From: Lachnospiraceae bacterium UBA935
Lineage (GTDB): Bacteria > Bacillota > Clostridia > Lachnospirales > Lachnospiraceae
DNA: 64,000 bases
Assembly: GCA_002293525.1 (NCBI GenBank)
Contig: DBDJ01000072.1
Coordinates: 166,537-230,536, forward strand
Direction of reading: 5' to 3'
The translations under genes and the position numbers were made by a program. Under the pieces are notes generated by a model that did no database searches, was not told the origin of the DNA, and saw nothing but the letters and a program-made list of their open reading frames with translations. Positions 6,705 to 15,806 of this stretch are shown here, piece by piece (positions within the stretch are counted from its first letter, which is position 1; every line of letters starts with the position of its first letter).

Positions 6705-8885
6705 CTATTCCTCCTCATGATGGGTTTTGGGGATAAATATCCGGCTTCCTTCCGCGGTTAGATTTTCCCCGGTCTTAACCGCCGCTTTCCGGCAGAATTC
6801 TTGCTGTGAATCCAATATCACCTTGCCTCTTTTATCGACCTTCTCATAGTTTCCTTCGGGCGTCAGAAAGTGCGCCTTGACCGTATCCCGGAGCAGCGTC
6901 GTAAGAATGTCCATGACCTGCTCCCTGAGCTTTGGCTGTTCTACCGGAAACATGATTTCCACCCGCCGCTCCAAATTTCTGGGCATCCAGTCGGCACTGG
7001 AACAGTAATACTCGGGGCTATTGTCATTTTCAAAATAAAAGATGCGGCTGTGTTCCAGGAAATTACCGACGATGGAGCGGACTGTGATCCGGTCGCCGAT
7101 CCCCGGCAGCCCCGTCTTAAGGCAGCAGATCCCCCTGACGATCAAGTCGATCTGCGTCCCCGCCGCAGCCGCCTGATACAAGGCCTCGATGACATCCTTA
7201 TCGCACAGCGAGTTCACCTTGACGATGATGCGGGCCGGCCGCCCGGCCCGGGCGTTTCTCCGCTCCCTGTCAATCAGATAGAGAAAGCGGTCCTTCAGCC
7301 ACAGGGGTGCCAGAATCAGCTTATTCCAGCTCAGCGGCTCGGAATAACCGGAAAGCATGTTAAAGACCGCCGTGGCATCTTCGCCCATTGCCGTCTGACA
7401 GGTCAGCAGGCCTAAGTCGGTATAAAGCTTGGCGGTTGCGTCATTATAATTGCCGGTTCCCAGATGGACATAACGGCGGATGCCGTCCTCTTCCCTTCTC
7501 ACTACCAGCGTGATCTTGCAATGGGTCTTAAGCCCGACCAAACCATAGATCACGTGGCAGCCGGCCTTTTCCAGCATCCTCGCCCAGACGATATTGTTTT
7601 CCTCATCGAACCGGGCCTTTAGTTCCACCAGGACCGTGACCTGCTTGCCGTTTTCCGCCGCCTGCGCCAAGGCATTGATAATCGGCGAGTTCCCGCTTAC
7701 CCGGTAAAGCGTCTGTTTGATCGCCAGTACTTCCGGGTCGGCGGCGGCCTGCCGGATAAATTCGATCACCGGAGTGAATTCCTGAAAAGGATGGTGTAAC
7801 AGGATATCCCCTTCCTTGATCTGTTCAAAGATATCGGTTTCCGCCATGCCGTCTACCGGCACTGGTTTCCCATAGCGGTTTTCCTTCAGCTGCTCAAAGC
7901 CGTTAAGCCCATACATCTTCATCAGAAAGGTCAGGTCCAGGGGACCGTTCACCTGATAGATATCTTCCGATTTGATCGAAAGCGATTCGACCAGGATATG
8001 CAGCAGCCTTTCATCGACACTTTCCTCCACCTCCAGGCGGATGGCCTGCCCCCACTGCCGCATCTTAATCTGCTTCTCGATTTCCTTCAGCAGGTCTTCC
8101 GTTTCATCTTCTTCGATATTCAGATCAGCATTCCGCATGATCCGAAAATGATGGGCACAGATAATATCATAATTCAGAAACAGTTTGCTGATATTCCTCT
8201 CAATAATCTCTTCCAGCAAGATAACTGCGGTACCTTCCCCTCCCGCCCGGACCGGAACGATCCGGGAAAGCATGCCGGGTACCTGGACAGTGGCAAATTC
8301 CGGTTCGCCCTCCTGCTTCTTGTTCTTGATCAGCGCCCCGATATTTAAAGTCTTGTTCCGGATCAGTGGGAACGGCCGTGAGGAATCGACGGCCATCGGT
8401 GTCAGCACCGGATAGATATTTTCTTCAAAATAACGGTCGGCATAAAGCGCTTCCGGCTCCGAAAGCTCCTCATGCCGCTCAATCACCCGCAGGCCGTTCT
8501 GTTTAAGAAGCGGCAGCAGCGACCGGTTATACGTATTGTACTGCTGGCTTACCAGGTCATGGACGGAACGGTTGATCGCTGCCAGCTGTTCAGCCGGCTT
8601 CATCCCGGCGATGTCCGGCTTGGCATAATCCGCATTGACCATGTCCTTCAGCGCCGCCACCCGGATCATAAAAAACTCATCCAGATTAGATGCCGTAATA
8701 CTCAGGAATTTAAGCCGTTCAAACAAAGGGTTCTGCTTGTCCCTTGCTTCTCCCAGTACTCTTTTGTTAAATAACAGCCAGCTAAGTTCGCGGTTGCCAT
8801 AGTTAGAAGGATCCGAAAAATCAAAACCGCCTTTCATACCTGATACCCCATGTCCGCTTTCGCGGATTTCCTGCCTTTCAAACAT
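6705..8885 (-). CDS. ppk1: Polyphosphate kinase 1
   Basis: An enzyme of about 726 residues, the normal PPK1 length, that reversibly polymerises the gamma-phosphate of ATP into polyphosphate. The N-terminal domain (NRELSWLLFNKRVL, SNLDEFFMIRVA) is typical. The catalytic PLD-like domains show G-L-K-T-H-C-K with the HxK motif, and RYVHLGTGNYN, a conserved segment of the family. The start is uncertain. An in-frame TTG at 8915 is open, the ATG at 8885 is used here, and another ATG at 8837 (MKGGFDFSDP) is also plausible; none has a convincing ribosome-binding site. A ppx-like gene lies directly upstream, separated only by a hairpin-rich repeat element, so synthesis and hydrolysis of polyphosphate are encoded together. 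Confidence 0.93.
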   Translation of the reverse strand: MFERQEIRESGHGVSGMKGGFDFSDPSNYGNRELSWLLFNKRVLGEARDKQNPLFERLKFLSITASNLDEFFMIRVAALKDMVNADYAKPDIAGMKPAEQLAAINRSVHDLVSQQYNTYNRSLLPLLKQNGLRVIERHEELSEPEALYADRYFEENIYPVLTPMAVDSSRPFPLIRNKTLNIGALIKNKKQEGEPEFATVQVPGMLSRIVPVRAGGEGTAVILLEEIIERNISKLFLNYDIICAHHFRIMRNADLNIEEDETEDLLKEIEKQIKMRQWGQAIRLEVEESVDERLLHILVESLSIKSEDIYQVNGPLDLTFLMKMYGLNGFEQLKENRYGKPVPVDGMAETDIFEQIKEGDILLHHPFQEFTPVIEFIRQAAADPEVLAIKQTLYRVSGNSPIINALAQAAENGKQVTVLVELKARFDEENNIVWARMLEKAGCHVIYGLVGLKTHCKITLVVRREEDGIRRYVHLGTGNYNDATAKLYTDLGLLTCQTAMGEDATAVFNMLSGYSEPLSWNKLILAPLWLKDRFLYLIDRERRNARAGRPARIIVKVNSLCDKDVIEALYQAAAAGTQIDLIVRGICCLKTGLPGIGDRITVRSIVGNFLEHSRIFYFENDNSPEYYCSSADWMPRNLERRVEIMFPVEQPKLREQVMDILTTLLRDTVKAHFLTPEGNYEKVDKRGKVILDSQQEFCRKAAVKTGENLTAEGSRIFIPKTHHEEE

Positions 8886-8924
8886 GCCTGCCGCCACCGG
8901 AACAAGCACAAACAATACCGGAAA

Positions 8925-9064
8925 CTAAGGAAACACTGATGCATCAGTATTTCCTTAGACGCTCCAGTCCCTATGGGACTTGGGATGCGCACGGATTTAC
9001 AGTGAAAACTGGCACTTTGTGCCGTAAATCCGGCGCGGGAAACGCTGCATCAGCGTTTCCCTAA
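8925..9064. repeat. Multi-hairpin repeat element, copy A (~140 bp)
   Basis: Three hairpins in series. The first is CTAAGGAAACACTGATGCAT and its mirror; the central one is built on GGATTTAC / GTAAATCC around GGCACTTTGTGCC; the last is GGGAAACGCTG / CAGCGTTTCCC. The reverse complement of 60657-60783 is the same element with small differences in the loops. The outer ends (CTAAGGAAAC and GTTTCCCTAA) form imperfect terminal inverted repeats, like a small non-autonomous mobile element. Its right end contains the TAG stop codon of the ppx gene. Confidence 0.85.
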
Positions 9065-10605
9065 TACGTCCTCTTATGCCTGATAACCGGCCTGACATTG
9101 TACACTTCTTCAAAGAAACCGGCCCGTAGGTCAAACAAGCCCTTCTCTAACGTGATATCTTCCTCTGTGTCCACCGTCAGGATCAGCCGCTCGTCTTTTA
9201 AGACGGCCTTGATTTCTTTAAATTTCTGTTTATGGCTTCGGTCCATCCCGCTGGCCATTCGCAGAATCGCCGTCAGCTTGGCGACCGTAAGATAAATGGC
9301 CTTGTCGGTCACATGACTCTGGCCTATATCGCCGTAATAATCAAAGTTCGCATAGTTATATTTCACGACATTGGCGACGATTTCCCTTTCTACATGCGAC
9401 AGGCCGATGATTTCCGTCGCCATAATGATGCTATAGGAACATTCGCCCGGACTGATCATGCTGATAAACTTGCCGCAGTCATGCAGCAGCGCCGCCAGCC
9501 GCAGCAACAGCCGCTCCCGCTTTCCCAGGCCATGGACTTTGCGCATACTGTCAAAGACCGTCACGGCCATCATCTCAAGGGTCTCGCTCCGGCGCTTGCT
9601 GCCCCGGTAACGCTTGCATATATTCCGGGCGCAGGCAAAGATATCCTGCTCAAAATCGTGTTTCGGCTTGATAATCTTATTTTTCTCGGCATATTCATAG
9701 GCGATCCCGTCGCAGAGCGTTACTCCCGGAGCCCAGATGTGGCCGGCTCCCATGGTCTCCATGATGTTTTTTAACAGGATCCCGGATATCAGTAAAAGCT
9801 TCATGCTTTCCCCCGGGACATCCAGCATCTTCCCCAGCTCCGCTTCATGCTTGGTCCGGAATACCTCCAGATAGTCATCCACCAAAGCCTTCTCCGCATA
9901 TCCGTTACCCTGAGCACTGCCTTTCCGCCGCAGGACGATCTTGGAAATGTAGTCGTCTACCACGATGACATTGTCGATCACTCGATCCCGCAGATACAGG
10001 CGTTTATATCCTTCCATCTGGGAATCCACGATTTCATTCAGCAGCGATTCATACCGGTCCGGAAGCACATCCAGATGCTTCAGCCGGTCCTGCAGGCGGA
10101 GCACGCCCAGTCGCAGATTCTGGGTGGAAACCAAGGTATCTTTGTCAAACAGCGAGATCTGGATGCTGCCGCCGCCGATGTCAACGATCGCCGTCCCTTT
10201 CTGGATAATATTCGTAAAACCCTCTTCCTTCCAAGCCACCGCTTTATAATGAAGGAACCGCTGGGCAGAATTGCTTAACACCTCGACCTTGATCCCGCTA
10301 CGGTTTTTGATCTGATCCAGCAGGACGATATTATTCTCCGCCTCCCGGATGGCGCTGGTGGCATAGGCTTTATAATCCTCGGCCTGATAACTCCGCATCA
10401 TCACCTGATACTCCTGCAGGACCCGGCAGAGCTCTTCCACTCTCTCATAGCCCAGCTTACCGGTCGCATAAGTTTCGGTTCCCATGTCGATGCTGTGCCG
10501 GATGTGGTCGATCTCCCGCATCCCGTTCTTGGCGGATACCTCATAGATCTTCATCGACACTTCGAAGGAACCGATATCAATAGCGGCAAACGTCTTGACT
10601 GACAC
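9061..10605 (-). CDS. ppx: Ppx/GppA-family exopolyphosphatase with C-terminal HD domain
   Basis: A 514-residue phosphatase of the ASKHA fold. The N-terminal phosphate loop is A-A-I-D-I-G-S-F-E and the second loop is V-D-I-G-G-G-S. A C-terminal HD-type helical domain (LLHDCGKFISM) occupies about residues 330-480. The family hydrolyses terminal phosphates of polyphosphate and/or the 5'-phosphate of pppGpp. The adjacent ppk1 favours polyphosphate as substrate. The GTG at 10605 is preferred because AGGAG lies 7 bases before it; an upstream GTG at 10632 is open but has no such site. The stop codon falls in the terminus of repeat element A. Confidence 0.88.
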   Translation of the reverse strand: MSVKTFAAIDIGSFEVSMKIYEVSAKNGMREIDHIRHSIDMGTETYATGKLGYERVEELCRVLQEYQVMMRSYQAEDYKAYATSAIREAENNIVLLDQIKNRSGIKVEVLSNSAQRFLHYKAVAWKEEGFTNIIQKGTAIVDIGGGSIQISLFDKDTLVSTQNLRLGVLRLQDRLKHLDVLPDRYESLLNEIVDSQMEGYKRLYLRDRVIDNVIVVDDYISKIVLRRKGSAQGNGYAEKALVDDYLEVFRTKHEAELGKMLDVPGESMKLLLISGILLKNIMETMGAGHIWAPGVTLCDGIAYEYAEKNKIIKPKHDFEQDIFACARNICKRYRGSKRRSETLEMMAVTVFDSMRKVHGLGKRERLLLRLAALLHDCGKFISMISPGECSYSIIMATEIIGLSHVEREIVANVVKYNYANFDYYGDIGQSHVTDKAIYLTVAKLTAILRMASGMDRSHKQKFKEIKAVLKDERLILTVDTEEDITLEKGLFDLRAGFFEEVYNVRPVIRHKRTY

Positions 10606-10641
10606 TGTAACTCCTATCCGTGTGCTTCTCACACATGCAAA

Positions 10642-11928
10642 CTAATTAATGGCAGATAAATAATCGACAAACTGCTGCGCCGTCCGGCCGGACAAGCCGC
10701 CGTGAGCCATTTCCCACCGGTCTGCGGCTGCGGCCAGCTCTGCTTCACCGATGGCGATCTGCTGCCTGGCAGCCAGTGACTTTACAATATTGTGAAACTC
10801 TTTCCGATCCGGGGCACCGAAATAAATCGACACGCCGAACCGTGCCGCCAGCGAAAGCTTTTCCTGAACCGTGTCGCTTTTATGCAGGTCATCACTGCGG
10901 TCTTCCTTGTCGCTGAATTTTTCCCTGATCAGATGCCTGCGGTTGGAGGTGGCATAAATCAGCACATTCGCCGGCTTCGTCTCAAGGCCGCCCTCAATTA
11001 CGGCTTTCAGATACTTATACTCCACTTCAAAATCCTCAAAACTCAGGTCATCCATGTAAATGATAAACTTGTAATTGCGGTTCTTAATCAGCGCCGTCAC
11101 CTCTTGTAGCTCCCGGCACTGATGCTTGTAGACTTCAATCAGCCGCAGCCCGCGGCTGTAGTATTCGTTGGCAATCGCCTTGATGCTGGATGACTTGCCG
11201 GTTCCACCGTCACCGTACAGCAGGCAGTTGTTGGCCTTTTTCCCGCTTAAAAAAGCTTCCGTATTGTCAATCAGCTTTTGCTTGGGTATCTCATAGCCGA
11301 CCAGGTCGTCCAGCGCCGTCTCCGCCATATTGGTAATCGGTACGATATCCAGACCCCGCTCCTCACGGATCACTCGGAACGCTTTATGAAGACCGAATGT
11401 CCCCACCCCGTATTCCTGATAAAAAGCCGTAAGACGGCGCTGTATTTCCTCTGGCCGCGAAGCCCCGGCAAGCGCGGCGGCTAACACATTGATCCTGTCC
11501 CTGATCCGGCGGCTGTAGAGCCCCGGTGCTGCTTCGCTTCCCTGATAACGTAAAATCATGCTTACGACATCTGAACATTGCCCGGCGGCTTTGGCCGTGA
11601 TATCATAACGGAACCAATCAAAGAAAACCCCCATATCATGGAGAACCGCATCGTTTACCGTCCCTTCGGCAAGACCGCCGATTTCGCAGGCCTTGCTAAA
11701 GCTATTTTCATGATTGACCAGCAGCTCCGTCAGAAAACAATGCCAGAGATTGCCCCGGAATCCATGGCTGTCCGCCAGCTTCAGCAATTCATGGGAGCAC
11801 TCATAAAACAGCTTCCGGAACGCTTCCCGATCATGCGGACTGTCATCTGACATCAGCCCCATCAGCTTCTTAAGCAGCTTTTCATGACTCCCCATATTCC
11901 TATAAACCAGCAGTTCCTCTTCTCTCAT
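10642..11928 (-). CDS. DUF815-family AAA-type ATPase
   Basis: A 428-residue ATPase. The N-terminal ~190 residues are helical and of unknown role. The ATPase domain then shows Walker A (G-D-G-G-T-G-K-S-S, near residue 240), Walker B (FIIYMDDLSFED) and the sensor strand LIYATSNRRHL. This arrangement, including DLVGYEIPKQKL just before the P-loop, is characteristic of the DUF815 family, which is widespread in Clostridia and has no firmly assigned role. It lies 36 bases upstream of the ppx gene in the same direction, so it probably shares the polyphosphate operon. GAGG precedes the ATG. Confidence 0.85.
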   Translation of the reverse strand: MREEELLVYRNMGSHEKLLKKLMGLMSDDSPHDREAFRKLFYECSHELLKLADSHGFRGNLWHCFLTELLVNHENSFSKACEIGGLAEGTVNDAVLHDMGVFFDWFRYDITAKAAGQCSDVVSMILRYQGSEAAPGLYSRRIRDRINVLAAALAGASRPEEIQRRLTAFYQEYGVGTFGLHKAFRVIREERGLDIVPITNMAETALDDLVGYEIPKQKLIDNTEAFLSGKKANNCLLYGDGGTGKSSSIKAIANEYYSRGLRLIEVYKHQCRELQEVTALIKNRNYKFIIYMDDLSFEDFEVEYKYLKAVIEGGLETKPANVLIYATSNRRHLIREKFSDKEDRSDDLHKSDTVQEKLSLAARFGVSIYFGAPDRKEFHNIVKSLAARQQIAIGEAELAAAADRWEMAHGGLSGRTAQQFVDYLSAIN

Positions 11929-11944
11929 CCTCGATTCCTCTAAT

Positions 11945-12082
11945 TAGGGCAGTCCGATCATACTTATCGGCCACAAAATCTTTAACTAAGCACCGGCCGA
12001 ATGGCCATCCTACTAGGGCAGTCCGATCATACTTATCGGCCACAAAATCTTTAACTAAGCACCGGCCGAATGGCCATCCTAC
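11945..12082. repeat. Perfect 69-bp tandem duplication
   Basis: Two identical 69-bp units (11945-12013 and 12014-12082) begin TAGGGCAGTCCGATCATAC. Each contains two small hairpins (CCGAT...ATCGG and GGCCGAATGGCC). Perfect identity implies a recent duplication. It is intergenic, between pheA and the DUF815 gene. Confidence 0.95.
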
Positions 12083-12104
12083 TAGGAAAGCAATGCTTTC
12101 CTAG
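12082..12104. repeat. Palindrome at the 3' end of pheA
   Basis: CTAGGAAAGC and GCTTTCCTAG flank a 3-base centre, giving a nearly perfect 23-bp palindrome. The pheA stop codon (TAG on the minus strand, 12101-12103) is inside it. It resembles the outer hairpins of the elements at 8925 and 60657 and may act as a terminator or RNA stabiliser. Confidence 0.8.
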
Positions 12105-13237
12105 TAATTCCCCAGTATTTTCATATTTCTTGCCTCGGACCGCAGACCCCGCAAGGCATTTTTCACCGCGCTCTCGGCAAGATTGCCGTCAAAATCGACA
12201 AAAAATCGGTACTCCCATACCCTTCCTTCGATCGGCCGGCTTTCAATCCGGCTCAGGTTCAGGTTATTGTAAATAAAATGCGAAAGCATGTGATACAGCG
12301 AGCCGCTTTCATGTGCCACCTCAAAACAGATGCTCACCTTCTTGGCTTGTTTCAGATAGATTTTCTGGTTCGTCACAATGATAAACCTGGTAGAATTGGC
12401 CTGTGAATGGTTGATCCCCCTTTGCAGCAGCTCCAGCCCATAGACCTGCCCGGCGAATTCCCCGGCAATAGCCGCCTGCGATAAGTCGCCGTCTTCTCTT
12501 ACCTTCCGGGCCGCGAAGGCATTGTTCTTCAGGCTGATCTGCTGCCAGCCGGTTCTCGCATCCAAGAATCTGGCGCATTGCAGCAAGGACTGGGGATGGG
12601 AATACACTGTCCGGATATCCTCGATTCGGCTACCCGGCACCCCCAGCAGACAATGCTCAATCGGAATGATCTGTTCCCCGACGATATAATGCTCATATTC
12701 TACCAGCAAGTCATAGATCTCACTGACGATACCTGCCGTGGAATTCTCTATGGGAAGAACAGCATAATCAGCACTGCCCTCCTCAATGGCACACATGGCA
12801 TCACGGAAAGTATCCACCTGGAAACTGCCGATGCCTTTTCCGAAATACTGTTCCATGGCGGCCTGTGAAAAAGCCCCGTCCGCTCCCTGAAAGACCACCC
12901 GCGCCTTGGCCGTATCCAAAGTATCCAGACCGATAAAAGGCAGCCTTCCCACACTTCCTTCCGTTTCCAGCATCTGATACTGGAGCTTGCGGCTCATTGC
13001 CATGATCTGTTCAAACAGCTCTTCGATGCCCCGGCTGTTAAATTCATTGTGAGTCTTACCCTTGACACTGCGGATTTTTTCTTCTTCGCGTTTTTTGTCA
13101 AATATTTTTTTACCGGTCGTCAATTTATATTCGGCCACCTGGCGGGATATTTCCATCCGTTGTTCAAAATATTCTACGATCTTGGTGTCAATCATATCAA
13201 TCTGTTCGCGCAATGCGAGTAAGGCTGTGTCTGTCAT
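12101..13237 (-). CDS. pheA: Bifunctional chorismate mutase/prephenate dehydratase (P-protein)
   Basis: A 378-residue enzyme for the last dedicated steps of phenylalanine synthesis, chorismate to prephenate to phenylpyruvate. Residues 1-85 are an AroQ-type chorismate mutase (LREQIDMIDTKIVEYFEQR). Residues 105-285 are the periplasmic-binding-like prephenate dehydratase (VVFQGADGAFSQAA, PIENSTAGIV, NSTRFIIV). Residues 295-375 are an ACT domain with L-S-R-I-E-S-R-P, the Phe feedback-binding motif. A possible -10 (TATAAT) lies about 130 bases upstream. The stop codon is embedded in a palindrome. Confidence 0.96.
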   Translation of the reverse strand: MTDTALLALREQIDMIDTKIVEYFEQRMEISRQVAEYKLTTGKKIFDKKREEEKIRSVKGKTHNEFNSRGIEELFEQIMAMSRKLQYQMLETEGSVGRLPFIGLDTLDTAKARVVFQGADGAFSQAAMEQYFGKGIGSFQVDTFRDAMCAIEEGSADYAVLPIENSTAGIVSEIYDLLVEYEHYIVGEQIIPIEHCLLGVPGSRIEDIRTVYSHPQSLLQCARFLDARTGWQQISLKNNAFAARKVREDGDLSQAAIAGEFAGQVYGLELLQRGINHSQANSTRFIIVTNQKIYLKQAKKVSICFEVAHESGSLYHMLSHFIYNNLNLSRIESRPIEGRVWEYRFFVDFDGNLAESAVKNALRGLRSEARNMKILGNY

Positions 13238-13407
13238 TTGTCCGTTAACCCTTTCTGCCCTTTTCGGTTAGTTGTCGGTATTACAATTTTATACCATCAT
13301 GACCGCTCTGGCAACCAGATTCCATAGATTTCCTACATATAACTTGATTTTTACCTTGATTTTACATTATAATTGTCTTAACCCGCTGGCAGAAGTGTTT
13401 TCCCAAC

Positions 13408-13440
13408 AAAAAGCCCGTTCATCGAAATGAACGAGCTTTA
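13408..13440 (-). terminator. Rho-independent terminator of the spore-surface gene
   Basis: AAAGC(CC)GTTCAT, loop CGAA, then ATGAAC(GA)GCTTT forms a stable stem. On the minus strand it is followed by a T-rich run. It lies about 60 bases past the stop of the gene at 13502. Confidence 0.75.
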
Positions 13441-13501
13441 TAGGCAAATCAAACTAAGCAATATGGCAGTCAGGCCACTTTAGCACCTTCAGGATGCACA
13501 C

Positions 13502-14506
13502 TTATTCATCAATTTCAAATACCATAGAGCCATGCATATAGATATAGGCCCGCAGTGCCTGAGGTGACAGGCCGAGGCTGATCAGTCCTCCGACAATGGC
13601 AAAAGGCACACCTGCGGCAATCGGTACATCTAAATCCGTCCTGCTTGTCGTCAGGATCGTGCTGGACGGAATATACTGAGGCGGCATGGCCAGCATCTGA
13701 TAACCCTGCACCGGATATACTCTTGACTCATCTTTAATATCAAAAGTATAGGTATTGGTAATTGCTTGGGTTGCGATGGCTACATACGGGCTGATGATGG
13801 TAGTCGGCAAAGAAAGCATAATTGGAGAATAATTATTAAATATCCCTGAAACTGCCACTAAGCGTACATTGTAAGGAAATGAAAACAAATACTGCGCATT
13901 ATTGGTGGCAAAGGGAATCTGGATGATTGTTGATCCGGAAACCCGGTAACTAACGGGGATATTACTGGTTTGCCCGCATCCGATTACGCTGACATCCGTT
14001 ATTTCACCGCTTGCATCCAAACCGGGATAGCATGTGCTTCCGGAGGCACTGGAGAACGGTATTGACAGCGTCCTTTTGGCTTCTCCGCCGCTGCCGCCGG
14101 ATTCTGACATGCTTGCGTAAATAACTAGATTGGCTACAATCGGCAGATTGGAGAAAATAAGCGGGCCGGCAGATAGATTAACTAAAGTAAACGTTACCGC
14201 CGAACCTTCCGAAACCGTCAAAACAGCGGAACCGGCCAAAGCCCCTGGCGCGTCTGCGGTGCCCCCCCTGATGACTCCCTGAGGCGTACTGGTCGAAAGA
14301 CCGATTTGAATCGGTGCCGGTGAATCGGCAGCAACCGACCAATCAATAAAATACGTGCCCGGCTCGCTCAGTATCACCATTCCGGTATTGGTGACATAAT
14401 CGATGTCATCCGATTTTGCCCCGATAATATCAAAACTAATTGACTGAGACGGAAGTATTGTCGCTCCAGTAGCAGTGCTTTGTAGCTGCAGATAAATTGA
14501 ACTCAT
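13502..14506 (-). CDS. BclA/BclB-like spore-surface protein without collagen repeats
   Basis: A 334-residue protein with no signal peptide. Residues 1-135 resemble the C1q/TNF-like beta-jelly-roll head of BclA-type exosporium proteins (GTYFIDWSVA, then SAVLTVSEGSAVTFTLVN). Residues 145-334 resemble the exosporium BclB C-terminal domain (SIPFSSASG, the repeated beta strands, VPIAAGVPFAIVGG). The collagen-like GXX stalk normally found in BclA/BclB is absent, replaced only by a short SGGSGGEAK linker. Such proteins coat spores, and the absence of a secretion signal fits assembly from the mother cell. Assignment is by pattern only. A clear AAAGGAAG precedes the ATG. Confidence 0.72.
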   Translation of the reverse strand: MSSIYLQLQSTATGATILPSQSISFDIIGAKSDDIDYVTNTGMVILSEPGTYFIDWSVAADSPAPIQIGLSTSTPQGVIRGGTADAPGALAGSAVLTVSEGSAVTFTLVNLSAGPLIFSNLPIVANLVIYASMSESGGSGGEAKRTLSIPFSSASGSTCYPGLDASGEITDVSVIGCGQTSNIPVSYRVSGSTIIQIPFATNNAQYLFSFPYNVRLVAVSGIFNNYSPIMLSLPTTIISPYVAIATQAITNTYTFDIKDESRVYPVQGYQMLAMPPQYIPSSTILTTSRTDLDVPIAAGVPFAIVGGLISLGLSPQALRAYIYMHGSMVFEIDE

Positions 14507-14675
14507 TTTTTTCTTCCTTTCTTTTGTTTTTTAAAATTCGCTTGTAAATTGTTTGGATTTCTCTCGTAAACAAAATAGAAGAGAAGCTCTTCCAGTATTA
14601 TTATATGACTTAAAGCAAAAATTGTGACGTATTGTTTGCGCCGCTGAAGCAGCAAGAACAGAAAGGACAGAACAC

Positions 14676-15725
14676 ATGAACAAAACCCTGAAACGGATAC
14701 TGACATTAACGATCCTCATATCGGCAGCCGCCGCTCTGGTCATCCTGACGCTCTTTTTGAACCACATCCCGGAAAACGAGGCCGCCTTAGCCGGCAATAC
14801 CGGAGGCAACTTATATAACGGCGGTTTATTCTGTGAAGCAGACGGAAAAGTCTATTTTGCCAATAGCTATGACTATGGCAGCCTTTATTCCATGAATGTC
14901 GATGAAACCGGCATCAAGAAACTGCTCAGTTCCAATGCCTATTCCATCAATACCGACGGCCGTTTCTTATATTATTGTCAGAGCGCTGCCGCCAGCGGCA
15001 GCGGACTGGGCTACCTGCGTTCTGCCGACGGACTGTACCGGTGCCGAGCAAACGGTAACTCTGCCGTCTTGCTGGAAGGCTCGTCGGTCATCGCCGCTTC
15101 CCTCTGCGGCAACGACCTGTATTACCTGAAACGTGACCCCGGTAAAGATGTCACCTTCCTGAGTCCGGATCCGAACAGTCTGTTTAAAATGGGGATTGAC
15201 GGGAACGAAGAAATGAGAGTCCTGGATTACCATGCTGATCCTTCCTCTTTTGTGAATGGCAGGATCTATTTCACCGGATCCGGTACGGATCACTATCTGC
15301 GCGAGCTGGACGTTGCGACCGGGGCTGTCACTGATGTACTTCAAATTAATGTCTATCATCCGGTCTACGATGACGGTTACCTTTATTTTATGGATACGGA
15401 ACAGAACTACCGGCTCTGCCGCTATTCGCTCAGCGGAAATCAGACCGAGATACTGACCGCGGATCGTGTAGATACTTATAACATAAAAGATGGGATAATA
15501 TTTTATCAGAAAAATTCAAGTGACGATCCGGCCCTGATCCGAATGAACAGCGACGGCAGCAATCCGGAAACCGTTGCCGCCGGGAATTATACCAAAATCA
15601 ATATGACATCTATCCATGCCTATTATCAGGAGTTTGGCGACGCCGTGACGACATACCGCACCCCGCTTTTCGGAACGCCGGAAATGTCCGTTTTCGCCGG
15701 AGCCCTAGAGGCTGTCAGCGATTGA
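14676..15725 (+). CDS. DUF5050-type beta-propeller protein, membrane anchored
   Basis: A 349-residue protein with an N-terminal signal/anchor at residues 8-30. The extracytoplasmic domain repeats a blade-like pattern: GKVYFANSYDYGSLYSMNVD, DGRFLYYC, NGRIYFTGSG, DGYLYFMDTE. The repeats resemble the DUF5050/TolB-like propellers common in Clostridia, which are thought to bind ligands or the cell wall. It is divergent from the spore-surface gene, sharing a 170-bp intergenic region. AAAGGAC lies before the ATG. Function unknown. Confidence 0.75.
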   Translation: MNKTLKRILTLTILISAAAALVILTLFLNHIPENEAALAGNTGGNLYNGGLFCEADGKVYFANSYDYGSLYSMNVDETGIKKLLSSNAYSINTDGRFLYYCQSAAASGSGLGYLRSADGLYRCRANGNSAVLLEGSSVIAASLCGNDLYYLKRDPGKDVTFLSPDPNSLFKMGIDGNEEMRVLDYHADPSSFVNGRIYFTGSGTDHYLRELDVATGAVTDVLQINVYHPVYDDGYLYFMDTEQNYRLCRYSLSGNQTEILTADRVDTYNIKDGIIFYQKNSSDDPALIRMNSDGSNPETVAAGNYTKINMTSIHAYYQEFGDAVTTYRTPLFGTPEMSVFAGALEAVSD

Positions 15726-15728
15726 CAC

Positions 15729-15762
15729 TTAAGGAAACACTGCTGTATCAGCTTTTCCTAAA
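15729..15762. repeat. Single-hairpin member of the GGAAAC repeat family
   Basis: TTAAGGAAACACTG, a short loop, then CAGCTTTTCCTAA. It is nearly the same as the outer hairpin of the elements at 8925 and 60657. It begins 3 bases after the stop of the DUF5050 gene and may serve as its terminator. Confidence 0.75.
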
Positions 15763-15806
15763 AGCATGCCACTTTCATGCATCTATGATGATATGCCGCG
15801 AAAGAC

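Noticed and set aside
6870..8774. Several long plus-strand open frames opposite ppk1
   Set aside because: They are antisense to a well-conserved polyphosphate kinase, lack ribosome-binding sites and have no recognisable domains.
9232..10278. Plus-strand open frames opposite the ppx gene
   Set aside because: Same reasoning: antisense to a gene with clear Ppx/GppA motifs.
13238..13501. T-box or other riboswitch upstream of pheA
   Set aside because: The leader is short and I could not find a T-box sequence or terminator/antiterminator pair; only a possible -10 is visible.
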